From: Zygnema cylindricum | Taxonomy: Eukaryota > Streptophyta > Zygnematophyceae > Zygnematales > Zygnemataceae | Direction: 5' to 3' | Assembly: GCA_037447655.1 (NCBI GenBank) | Contig: JBBHKE010002620.1 | Coordinates: 418,644-482,643 of the forward strand | DNA length: 64,000 nucleotides | Shown: one piece after another, positions 20,481-30,824 of the stretch | How the letters are laid out: every line of letters starts with the position of its first letter | How positions within the stretch are numbered: position 1 is the first letter of the stretch | The notes under the pieces: generated by a model | Seen by the model: only the letters and a program-made list of their open reading frames with translations | What the model was told of the DNA's origin: nothing | Databases searched by the model: none | Position numbers and translations under genes: made by a program

Positions 20481-20944
20481 CTGCTAAGCACCGGGATCAA
20501 CTTTGGTATTCCCAACGCCGGAGCGGCAATTATGTCCCCCGACAACGGCGATTTGTGCCCGGGGATTTTGTGTATCGCATGAAACAGAAGAAGGACACGT
20601 TGGACATTTCGGCCGGACGGGTGATTTTGAAAGTTGTGGAGGTCTCAAACAAAGGGGTTCTTACCTTGGAAGGGAAGGATGGCCGCAAAATTAAAGAAAA
20701 TCAGATCAATGTGGCCCCTTGCCATCTGCGAGGGTTAGAGGATGAACCCACTTTCCACCTCACTTACTTTGCAGAACCTCCAGCCTATTCCTCTACCTGC
20801 CATGTGTCCTCCGTACCCAACCTCCTGTTGGTGTGTGAACCCTGTCACCAGGGGTGGCATGACTGCTGCCTACCTCTGAATTGGGAGCCCCGCTCTCAAC
20901 CCGCAAATCCGTGGTTCTGTGGGGAATGCGAGTTTGGCGGCTAA
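20378..20944 (+). CDS. gypsy integrase C-terminal domain with PHD-like zinc finger
   Basis: A 188-residue open frame carries the integrase tail (HRDQLWYSQRRSGNYVPRQRRF, PGDFVYRMKQKKDTLDI), where other gypsy elements have the GPF/Y module and often a chromodomain. After FHLTYFAEPP it ends in VCEPCHQGWHDCCLPL and NPWFCGEC. The spacing C-x2-C, H-x2-C and C-x2-C plus the Trp before the last pair matches a PHD finger. Of the first zinc pair only one Cys (TCHVSS) is present, so the finger is incomplete or divergent. PHD fingers read histone H3 tails, suggesting a chromatin-targeting role (inference). Open in this copy but downstream of a broken integrase. Confidence 0.75.
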   Translation: MLPEMNNRGTVEKLIADRAKVFQREIPLAMGNLQAAKHRDQLWYSQRRSGNYVPRQRRFVPGDFVYRMKQKKDTLDISAGRVILKVVEVSNKGVLTLEGKDGRKIKENQINVAPCHLRGLEDEPTFHLTYFAEPPAYSSTCHVSSVPNLLLVCEPCHQGWHDCCLPLNWEPRSQPANPWFCGECEFGG

Positions 20945-21199
20945 TCTGTCTAATCCTCTTAGTCGCGTGGTACTAAGAGGGGGGGGGAATCTGGGGAGGG
21001 GTACAGGGTACTTTTCTTTTCCACTTCATTCCTCCTTTCTATCTATGCATATCCCTGGGGGGGAGGGGGTAATGAACAGAGATGGGCATTATCACGGATC
21101 CGGGGAAGCATCAGCATTTGGGGTGGATCGCAGGTTTCTCATGCACACCTCCTTGGACATATTACCTGGACCTCCCGGTTCCCAGGCACGCTCGACAGC
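20945..21199 (+). other. gypsy 3' non-coding segment
   Basis: From the stop of the PHD-bearing ORF to the LTR start. Holds AGAGGGGGGGGGAATC and TGGGGGGGAGGGGG purine-rich runs, candidates for the polypurine tract. It ends at GCTCGACAG before the LTR. The same segment recurs at 22504-22751. Confidence 0.6.
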
Positions 21200-22019
21200 T
21201 GTCAAGCGCGTGTGCATCTTCGGCACATTTGCACTCCCAGGAGTTCCGGGGCTTCATTCCACTTTGTACAGACTCTAGCGTACGGAGAAGGAAGGGGACA
21301 ATCAGCCGGACCAAATCTTTATATTTTCACCCTGGAACACTGCGCAATTTAGTTTACCTTAAACGGAGGTTGAACTGAGGAGTTAGTCCGGTGCAAAGTG
21401 CCTGCTCCATTTTTTTGTGTGTTCTATGTAGCTCTAGTAGAGGGATACATTAGAGAACGACACGTAACCTTTGGGATTATCCCGTAGATCTTACTGTTAG
21501 CTGTCAGTAGGATGTTAGTTCAGGCCCCACAACCGGGCCAAGCATTTATGACATTGGGACAAAGTTAGGCGGTTTCACGTCGAGTCAGAACTTTGTTTCC
21601 ATTTTGTGTATTATAGAAGGACCTTCGGCCGCCAATCCAGCCGGAACCAGTCGTCTATATTTTAGCCCTGAGTGTAGTACAGTCTGTTTTGTCTTATGTC
21701 AGGACGATAACAATTGCTGGCCGCTGATTGGCTTGTTAAATTGCTTTGACTTTTGAACTTGCAGTAGGTCAAACTCTGGTTGTATAAGGCAATTGGAGCC
21801 GAAGGAGACAGGTTGCCTTTCAGTACTGTCTCCTGAGAAAACCCCCAGAGAATTAAATCAATCTTTCTGTCGGAGAACGGCTGCATTGTGTTGTTGACTC
21901 TATTGCCATCTTTGTTTTGGATTGTCTTTTGTGGAGACCGTAGCACGGGTGGGTAGTTGGCACTATCTCCTCTTTGGGCGGTTTGGACTTTCGTTGTTTG
22001 AAACTAAGAAGAGTCTTGT
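21200..22019 (+). mobile_element. gypsy 3' LTR
   Basis: Second copy of the LTR at 7925-8742, starting TGTCAAGCG. It is cut at 22019, where the sequence switches exactly to a repeat of 20463 onward (GCCATGGGCAACTTACAG). Confidence 0.78.
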
Positions 22020-22020
22020 G

Positions 22021-22751
22021 GCCATGGGCAACTTACAGGCTGCTAAGCACCGGGATCAACTTTGGTATTCCCAACGCCGGAGCGGCAATTATGTCCCCCG
22101 ACAACGGCGATTTGTGCCCGGGGATTTTGTGTATCGCATGAAACAGAAGAAGGACACGTTGGACATTTCGGCCGGACGGGTGATTTTGAAAGTTGTGGAG
22201 GTGTCAAACAAAGGGGTTCTTACCTTGGAAGGGAAGGATGGCCGCAAAATTAAAGAAAATCAGATCAATGTGGCCCCTTGCCATCTGCGAGGGTTAGAGG
22301 ATGAACCCACTTTCCACCTCACTTACTTTGCAGACCCGCCGTCATGTTCCTCTGCTTGCCATGTGTCCTCGTACCCGACCTCCTGTTGGTGTGTGAACGC
22401 TGTCACCAGGGTTGGCATGACTGTTGCCCACCTGTGAATTGGGAGCCCCCCTCTCAACTCGCAAATCCGTGGTTCTGTGGGGACTGCGAGTTTGGCGGCT
22501 AACCTGTCTAATCCTCTTAATCATGCGGGACTAAGAGGGGGGGGGGAATCTGGGCGGGTGCCGGGTACTTTCTCTTTTCCACTCCATTCTTCATTATTAT
22601 CTATGCATATCCCTGGGGGGGGTAAGGAACAGAGATTGGGCATGGTCACAGATCCGAGTAAGCATCAGTGTGTGGAGTGGATTGCAGGTTTTTCGTGCAC
22701 ACCTCCTTGGACATCGTACCTGAATATTCCGGTTCTCAGGCACGCTCGACA
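22021..22751 (+). repeat. duplicated integrase tail, PHD-like finger and 3' non-coding segment
   Basis: 22021-22751 repeats 20463-21196. The first 340 bp are almost identical, the rest is more diverged. Coding: the same integrase tail, then a one-base deletion near 22367 shifts the PHD-like finger out of frame (the ORF stops at 22437). The repeat ends at CACGCTCGACA, precisely where the LTR starts in the first copy, and unrelated sequence follows. Confidence 0.88.
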
Positions 22752-23360
22752 ACCATCGTCGATTATCCAGATTTTCCCTTTTGTGCGTGCCTTTTATTCT
22801 CGTCCAAGCCCCCTCATCTAAGGAAAAGGATTATGCTCACCGAGACCTGGCGCACCAATTTGTGCCATTTGCTGCATAAATTTTTGGTACTTTGGACAAG
22901 TCTTTTGATGATTTCTTTCGTAATTGTGCAAAGAAGACATTTGATTTTCGGGGTTCCGGGAGCCCTCCCCCGAGCCTTCTTGTTGCTTTTTACCGTCAAC
23001 GGGTATCAGTAGCTCTTCAACGAGCGCAAGCTGTGGCCCTTCTACGGCGGAGCACGGTGGCGGATGACGGGCGCGGCCTCCTAGATCTTCCACCACGAGA
23101 TCCAATCCACATCCACGATCTTCGGGGGTGTGGGGTTTAGTTGGTTAGGGTTGTGTAGGCAATTTGTATAGTGTCATCTTTAGTAAATTTGTTTGGTTTT
23201 GGCAGTTTTTCTAGTTAGATTTGGTGTTTTCACATGTTTTCTTTTGTTTAGTTTCCTTTGGCTATTTTTTAGCACTAAGCGTTTTTCCCCTTTTTTGAAA
23301 CCCTTTGTACTTTGATGGTATTTTCCATCGCACTCTTTGAAATAAAGCTTCTTTCTTTTT
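22752..23360 (+). pseudogene. partial unknown ORF and 3' UTR
   Basis: After the gypsy repeat ends, one frame is open to a stop at 23140 (82 residues from 22892, DKSFDDFFRNCAKKTF to HIHDLRGCGV). It is followed by a T-rich untranslated-like region and AATAAA at 23341, so this looks like the 3' end of a transcript. The upstream part is in other frames and has no recognised domain. It may be the 3' end of another retroelement or a truncated host gene. Function unknown. Confidence 0.4.
23341..23346 (+). promoter_or_regulatory. candidate poly(A) signal
   Basis: AATAAA about 200 bp after the stop at 23140, followed by a T-rich stretch. Confidence 0.4.
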
Positions 23361-23399
23361 TATAACTTATTAGAGTTACCATCTCTATTTCAGTCACGA

Positions 23400-23560
23400 T
23401 CTTTTATGGTTGAAACTCATAAAATAGTGTTAGCAACACTATTAGCGGACGTTAACTACGATTTTTCACGTCTCTCTGCACTAAATTAGTATTGTATATT
23501 CTAATTTCGTATTAACACTAAAGAAATCTTTAACGCTAACAGCGACGGGCAATGTACTTG
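23400..23560. mobile_element. MITE remnant, TTAGTGTTA family
   Basis: Shares the internal blocks of the elements at 30550-30745 and 47180-47377: AATAGTGTTA(G)CAACACTATT, CACGTCTC(T)CTGCA, ATTCTAATTTCG(T/C)ATTAACACTAA and TTTAACGCTAACAGCGA. The left terminal repeat is not recognisable. Confidence 0.6.
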
Positions 23561-24698
23561 TTAGCGTATGTAAAGGGCATTTTCTGCCATAGAGTAAAAT
23601 TGCACTCTATTTAAGGAAGATCAAAATTGTGAAGGGTAATAAATTCGTCTAAGGAACGAATTTGAATATTTCAGATTAGCGATTTAAGTTCGGTTCCAGT
23701 CTTCGGTACGATCGCAAGCTCGGATGTTCTACGGGATTGTAATTTCCTGGAAACATCCCATTTTGTCATCAAGAGGTCCGTGTTTGCACCGAAGCTTCGT
23801 CTCGGGTCTTTTGGAAGTGGCGGCCCCGCGGCCAGCTATTTTGGAGTATGCTGTCTTTGCCTGAAAAATGTGATCCCACCTTTTTGGAGTACATCTGCTG
23901 GCTACACGTGTCGGATCCATAGGTCACCTAAAATAGCTCGTTCGAATGAACCATCATTCACACTTTAAAGTAATGTCTGGTAAAGGGTTTTATTTCCGTC
24001 TTTGTGTTCTGAACAGCTAACTTTACGCATATTGCTGCTTGTTCTTTCCTGGAAAAAATGATTTCGGTCATATCGAGTTCAGGCGGCTGAATGAGAGCTT
24101 TCCAAGCAACTTCTGAAGCTCAGACCAAACAAAATGTTTGTACAACGCATTTTGCCCTCGCTGTTAAAGTTTGAAAATTATGACGTCATTACGGTGTTTC
24201 AGGGTGAATATCTACCATTATAATAGGAACATGTGCTATACCCACAGCTGCTTAATCTGCAAAATGTTTACAGCCGTTCCCTCGTATTTCCAACTACAGT
24301 ACCAATCTAGTCGTACGTTCTGTTTCAAAAGTTAAAACTTGAAACATTTTATTTTCATCTGCCCAAACTTTCCGCCGACATTCCATGCCACCACCTGCTG
24401 ACTCGTCAAAACCGCCGCCCGAATTTTTTTTCAGAACTCCGTAGCCAAATCGTACAGATCGACGATCTAGCCGCACATGGGAACTCAATATAGGACGTAC
24501 AATTATGCAAAACGTACGCAAAACCGTACATCTGAACATTATAACGTACTTTATTCGTACAGAAGTTATCGCCGTCCGACTCGTACGGGTTCTCCCAACC
24601 AAAGGCATAAAGCGCGGTTCCGCGCGCGGTCTTATGTGTAACATTTAGCTTGGCAGCTACTAGTCTCTCTCTTTCTCCTCTCTCGCTCTGTCTTGGCC
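23561..24698. other. intergenic region upstream of alternative oxidase
   Basis: No supportable gene. 24300-24600 is rich in CGTAC/GTACG words, a feature shared with the transposon block at 55-61 kb, so it may be an old transposon. A CT-rich tract (24661-24690) directly precedes the AOX start codon and is a likely 5' UTR. Confidence 0.5.
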
Positions 24699-27600
24699 AT
24701 GGCGTCTGTTTCTGCTTTACGGCATGCGTCATCACGCGGCGTATCACCTTCTACCACGTGGCAGAATGTTCATCTGAAAGTAAGATTTACGTGTTTTGCT
24801 ATTTTTTTTTTCTGTTTCCGTATAGATACTTGGGCAGGATCATCAAACTACTATTACCTGTAATCTGAAAAACAGGGAAGGAAGGAGTCAGCAGCTGATT
24901 CTCCAGTTTTTTTATTTCTTATTCACTTTTTTTTTGTTATCTTCTGTGGTTCCGTATTTTCTGCTACTTCGGTAATTTTAATATATAGTATATGACTTTT
25001 ACTCCAATATGATTTGCTATACTCACTTCCTATTCCCATCATGAGCTTCTATTTTGATTTTAATTCCATTTTCTCCTCTCCTTTCCTCCCTCCTCCAATT
25101 TTTTTTTTCTTTTTGCAGTCTTTGTTTTCTAGTCCCTTTCCTGCGTCAGCGAGTCTCCCTCTGCTCGGATTGAATCAAAAAGAAGCTTCAATCCACACTA
25201 TTTCTCATTTTAATTATGAATTTTCTGAAGATATTCCCTCAATTCCACCAAATATGTTCCATAAAAAGTCACTTCCTTCATCTCTTTACCCTATTTCCGA
25301 GATTCGGTTCGGAAACCGGTCGACCGATTTTCAGCTTCCATTTGCGTATCGAGGGATTGTGACGTCAGCCGGAAATTCGCAGATGAAGGTGACTGAAAAA
25401 AGGCAGTAGAATCAAAAAGAGTTTTTTTTTTTTTTTCCCGAGGCGAGATTTTGGAATTCGGAAAACCGCAAGGGCTGAAAATAGAGAGTAAAGAGTTTAA
25501 AACTGCTTCAAATAAAAAACGAAAATGAAGTCAAATCATTTCTAAAAAGGAGAAAATGGCCGAATATCAACGCAATGTGTCAAACTTGGGACATTTACAC
25601 GTTTTTTTTGTTTTTTTATTTTTTCTTTTTTTATAAACATTTAGAGGTTAGGTTCATGGTGGGGCTTGATAAAGATTAAAGGGAAAAATTTCAGGGAGGA
25701 TTTTTTTTCATAACAATTCCTAATTTGATGATTTTCTGTTGAACTTCCAAAACTTTTTCTCCATCAATCTGGAGACAAATTCTAGTCTTTGATTTATTTT
25801 AGTCATAGATGTATTGTGGATTTTAGGATTGTAACAAAACCATTTTGAGAAAGATTGTAAATTTTAGTTATCGGTTAAAACTAAATAGTGTTTACATTCT
25901 TCTGTCCATTACAATGATTACTTATATTATTTTCTGACGGTTATTGCATCTGTTACTTGCAGACAACCTTGAATTCCTTGCCGTCTGAAATTGCGGCCGA
26001 ATCAGTGGAATCGGAAAAAAATCAAAAGAAAACCGGCATGTTAAAGAAAGGAAAGGATGTTGAAGACAGTGACTATTGGGGTATTGTACCCAAGAAATAC
26101 AAAAGAGACGACGGATCTGATTGGCCATGGCATTCTTTTCGGGTAAATATAATCCAAACTTTTTTTTTCTCTTATGTGTCAGTTTGAGTAATCATCTCCT
26201 TCACATGAGAACAATTTAGTATATTTGAATTTGAATTTGAATCATTTATCAGAATATGGTACTATAAGTTTTAACTTGCTAACAGAAATCAACCTCATCT
26301 TGGTAACAGAAAATGAAGCAAGTTTTACTGTTTGAGTCCGTTTTTAGTTGCCTTTGTATGCATATGCAATAAAATGTGCATAGTATTGATTCTGTCTTTG
26401 TGTGTATATTACAACAGCCATCGGATGCATATGCGGCAAATCTGAACGTAGATCTCAAGAAGCACTACGAGCCAAAAACTTGGGGAGATTGGTTTGCTAT
26501 GTATCTTGTGAAATCGATGCGAATTCCCACCGATATATTTTTTCGGGTAAAACTTTTATTCTTTCCAGATCAAGGCTTTATCCTCATGTTTTCTGATTCC
26601 TGGCAGTTAGTCGCCTTTTTTGCCATCAAAATTGGATGCTTCATTATTTATCGGTCCTTTCAAAAAAAAATGGTTGGTCACTCTCTGATGCTCACCAAAT
26701 CCCAATATTGTTTCTCTCTCGTTTTCCGCTCAAACTTCACCCCTAACCCTTGTTCGTTTTCTGCTCGATTTTTTCCTAACTGCTTCCTTTTCCCTCTCTC
26801 TCTTCCCTCTTTTTGTTTTTTTTTTTACAGAAACGTTACGGTTGTCGTGCCATGATGCTTGAAACTGTCGCCGCAGTTCCCGGAATGGTGGCCGGTCTCC
26901 TCCTCCATTTAAAAAGTTTGCGCAAATTTCAACACACAGGAGGATGGATTCGAGCTCTTTTGGACGAAGCTGAGAACGAGAGAATGCATCTGATGACCTT
27001 TATGGAAGTCAGTAAACCCGCGTGGTACGAACGACTGCTGGTGCTCACAGTGCAGGTAAGAGAGAGAGAGGGAGAGAGGGAGAGAGGGAAAGGGGGAGGG
27101 AGGGGGAGGGAGAGAAGGAGAGGGAGAATGAGAGGCAGAGGAAAAGGGGGAGGTGGGGAAAGGGAGGAATACGGAGAGAGGAAGGGTGAAAAGGAGAGAA
27201 TGGAAGTGGAGAAGGGAGATTTTTGCTGTTTAGTATCATCGTGTTGACTGTTGATGTTCACGGTGTTGGTGAGTGAGGGAGGTGGAGAGAAACCTAAAGG
27301 CGGAAAGGAGGGGGGACAGAGAAGAGAGAGAGCACCACTCTGTTGTTCATCGTTGCAATAAACATGTCAAATGGAAGTGGAAATAGGAAAGGGAAATTGA
27401 ATCAATTCCAGGATTCTTTAGGAGTTTTGTGAGTGGATTATGAGTGGGATTGTTATTCAAATATAGGGCTGATTATTCAAATTCAAACGGTAACAAATTT
27501 TAGTATCCATGAAATCCTGACCCAGCAACATCTTTGTTCAGGGAGTCTTCTTCAACGCTTACTTTCTTGTATACATGTTGAGCCCGAAAGTTGCCCATCG

Positions 27601-28107
27601 AGTGGTGGGTTATTTGGAAGAAGAAGCTGTGTATTCTTATACCGAATTTTTGAAAGAAATCGATGCGGGTCGCATTGAAAATGTTCCGGCTCCTGCAATC
27701 GCTATCGACTATTGGCGATTGCCGAAAGATGCCCGACTTCGAGATGTCGTAATGGTGGTTCGAGCAGATGAAGCTCATCATCGGGATGTCAACCATTTCG
27801 CTTCTGTAAGTTTTTTTTTTTTTTCTTGTTTATGTTGTTTTTGTCCCGTACATTTTGATCCAGTTTTAAGCATTTTTACCTGTCCCATTTTGCTATGATG
27901 TAAATGTGTTTTTTCCGTCTGGCGAAGAATGGTGTTTCAAAATATCTTTTTACGGAATGTTTTTCACAGAACATTCAACGGGAATTTTTATATTTTGATG
28001 TTAAGTATTGTTGATATTGGGATTTTCATTTTGAATTTTGGATGCAGAATGTCATCACTGCTGGAAAGCAATTGAAGGATAATCCAGCGCCCATGGATTA
28101 CCATTAA
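24699..28107 (+). CDS. AOX: mitochondrial alternative oxidase, 7 exons
   Basis: Terminal ubiquinol oxidase of the inner mitochondrial membrane: it passes electrons from ubiquinol to oxygen without proton pumping. Exons 24699-24779, 25119-25388, 25963-26142, 26418-26546, 26831-27055, 27542-27805 and 28048-28107 all have GT..AG introns in phase 0 and give 402 residues. The start ATG in GGCCATGGCG opens an Arg/Ser-rich, acid-free leader typical of a mitochondrial presequence. Di-iron ligand motifs are present: LETVA (Glu231), ENERMH (Glu270, His273), LEEEA and [12 protein letters not shown]. Residue 175 in WHSFR, 50 residues before the conserved Cys225 (RYGCR), is Ser where most plant AOX have regulatory CysI. 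The third Cys, in the LHxKSLR segment, is Leu. Exon 2 is an AOX-variable region and is the least certain. Plastid terminal oxidase is excluded by the plant-AOX C-terminus. Confidence 0.95.
27056..27215 (+). repeat. GA-rich tract at the start of AOX intron 5
   Basis: Purine repeat (GAGAGGGA-type) starting within the 5' splice site GTAAGAGAGAG. It is non-coding. The ORFs on both strands are artefacts of the repeat. Confidence 0.9.
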
Positions 28108-28206
28108 GGAGAATTTGCTTTGGGAAAATGTTTTCTCTTTTCTGAAAATATCGACATTGCGAGTGCGAGCGTCGTTTTTTTTTACCTCATTGGTTTTTGT
28201 TGTTGT

Positions 28207-28212
28207 AATAAA
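28207..28212 (+). promoter_or_regulatory. AOX poly(A) signal
   Basis: AATAAA 100 bp after the AOX stop codon, preceded by GTTGTTGT. Confidence 0.5.
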
Positions 28213-29763
28213 TACATGACTTTAATAGGGTATAAAGAGTAGGTCGGTTTTCTAATAGCCGGTGCCCGGCCGTTAGAGAAAGGATTGGTTCATACGAATT
28301 AGGGGTATGTTTTATCTCATTTTCTAGTGTAAATAGTGGTAGAGTTGCTGCAGATAGTGTCAGGAGAGAATAATGTTTTTCTGTTGAGAGGAATCCATTG
28401 GACTTTTTTCGAAGAATTTCAAAGAACATAGTAAACCATTGAGGCGACAATTTAGGTGGTAGTACTGGTAGTTAGTTTAGATGAAGGGGAGGGATTTGTA
28501 TCTGATTGATAGTGAAGGTGTTTTTGATGGTAGAGGTGATGGTTTTAAAGAGGTTAGTTTGTTCAAAACTTTCGAGAGTGTACGTCACACCTTTGTAACA
28601 TTCGGATTCGTTGCTTTGAGTAAAATTGTTTGTGTTTTCAAAATCAAATCTTGTAAGTGTTCATGTTATTCTCTATTGTACTGTTTGCAATTTGAGTTTT
28701 ATTTTTAAACATGACATTTTTTTTGGTGTATTGCTTTGCAATATTGTAAATGAAGGTAAGTAATGACTAGTTTTCATGGTAAAATATTAAGTTTCCGGTG
28801 CTATTTCCTATACCTTTTGAAATATGAAGGAGGCACCTGTTAGTTCAATTTTCCTTTATGCCCAGAAAAAAAGAAGCTGCGACAATTAACTGATGAAATG
28901 CCTCAAATCAAACATTTGCAAACAAAAAAAAGTTAACATAAGTTTCCGTGATATCCAAACTATTACCAAACAGGCAAACACATACACGGAATATTGAAAA
29001 TTTGAAATGAATGCAGAAACGACAGATTTGAAGGTTCGTGACGTCTTGCTCGTGCTACCGTACGATTCGGTACGAAGTAATAATCGTTTTTTTCGATTTG
29101 CCGTTTTTTCAAATTCACACGCGAAATTGACTAATTTCCACCAGTTCCTTTTTACTTTTTTTAGTGTTCAACTTCTCCAAAAAAAAAAAATCTTCCTCGC
29201 CCATTTTGGCTTTGCTGTAAGAGACGACCTCTCGTCTTATTTTCCGTACAAAATTGAACCGTGCAGTTCGTAAACGCCACGTGGCAGTTTGACAGGGTCT
29301 TATTCGAGCCCTACGAAGCCTGTACTGTAGTGCATCTTCCAGAGGAAGGACGTCGCTCGCTCCCGCTCTCTCCCTCTCTTTCTACCTCTATCTCCCTCTC
29401 TCTCTCTCTCCCTCTCTCTCCCTCGCTTTCTTCCTCTCTCTCTCTCTCTCTCCCTCTCTCTCGCTTCCTCCTCTCCTCCCTCTCTTCCACCTCTCTCTCC
29501 ACTTTTCACTCTCCCCCCAGAACAACCTTTCTCCTCTACCCTCCATAACAATAATATAAAGAAACAATAATAATAATAATAATAGCAATAATAATAATAA
29601 CAACAATAATAATAAAATAATAACAATAATAATAACAACAATAATAATAATAATAACAATCGAAATAATAATAAAGCAGTAGAAAGAAAAAAATACGATT
29701 AGAAATGAAGATCTAGAAACACCGACAAAGTCCATAAAAAGACAACTTGCGCTTAACGACAAA
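28213..29763. other. intergenic region between AOX and FGGY kinase
   Basis: No supportable gene. Holds a CT-rich microsatellite at 29352-29520 and an AAT trinucleotide repeat at about 29560-29680, the latter shortly before the FGGY start. The region 29030-29300 has several CGTAC words and a CCACGTGG G-box at about 29277. Confidence 0.6.
29352..29690. repeat. CT-rich and AAT microsatellites
   Basis: 29352-29520 is CTCTCCC-type. About 29560-29680 is an interrupted AAT/AAC repeat. ORFs over them are low-complexity Tyr/Leu or Arg/Glu strings. Confidence 0.9.
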
Positions 29764-30771
29764 ATGGATGCGAGTCGCTGGCGTCATCACGTGACAGATG
29801 TCACGCCTAAAGCCGCCTGGGATGAGACAAAATGGAACTTTGTGGGGGTGGATGTGGGGACGTCCAGTGCTCGGGCAGGTGAGGGGGAGAGGGAGAGAGA
29901 GAGGGAGAGGGATAGAGAGAGGGAGAGGGAGTGGGAGAGGGAGAGCGGGAGGGAGGGGTAGAGGGAGGGGTAGAGGAAGGCGAGGGGGAGGGGGAGAGGA
30001 AGAGGGAGGAGGAGGGGGAGAAGGAGAGGGAGGGGGAGACGAATGGAGGAGGGAAAGGAGGGGAGGGGAGAGCGAGCGGGAGACTTGGGAGGAGAGCAGG
30101 GGGGAGAGGTTTAAGACTGGCGATTTTTTGGGGAGGAGAGAAAAGGAGGGAGGAGGAAACCATTGTTGGTTGGAGGACAAGAAAGGGACCATTTGGCAAT
30201 TTCAAAAAAAATACTTACACGTTATAATTCCAGTAATTTGGCAAATCTCCGTACATTATTAATTTTATTATTTTATCGGTTGAAAGTTATTACGCTTAAA
30301 AGTAAAGATAGAATTATTTGTCGTATTTGAACGTATGTAGCATTTTTTGAGTTTACAAGGAAGTTCTGTCCAAAATTGAACTGTTTTCCCTGAAAATAAG
30401 TTCAGGAAAGTTTAACCAAACAAAACCAAAAGTGGATTCGAATACATTTTTATTTTTATTTTGTTTTATTATTATTATTATTTTTTTTTTGTTTTTGGCA
30501 TTTCAACAAGTCCTGTCTTCTTAGCAAAAGGGAAAATGTACCTCACCGCTACACTGCTCATCGTTATTAGTGTTAATAACACTAATTCGGTCGCGACTTT
30601 TTTTGGCCAAAAATCACAAAATAGGGTTAACAACATTATTTTGGACAACAATCTGCCACGTCTCCTTGCACAAAATTAGTACTAGTAATTCTAATTTCGC
30701 ATTGACACTAATAATTTTTTAACGCTGATAACGATGAGCGGTGTAGCTTTTCAAGGCCTCCCTTTAAACTT

Positions 30772-30824
<53 letters not shown>

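Noticed and set aside
22841-23140. A host gene end or LINE endonuclease in the sequence after the gypsy repeat
   Set aside because: The frame is short, frameshifted upstream and matches no family I recognise. Kept only as an unknown partial ORF.
25014-25118. AOX translation starting at 25014 (open frame upstream of exon 2)
   Set aside because: A better start with a mitochondrial-type presequence and a GTAAG donor lies at 24699-24779. 25014-25118 is a T-rich intron end with a clear acceptor.
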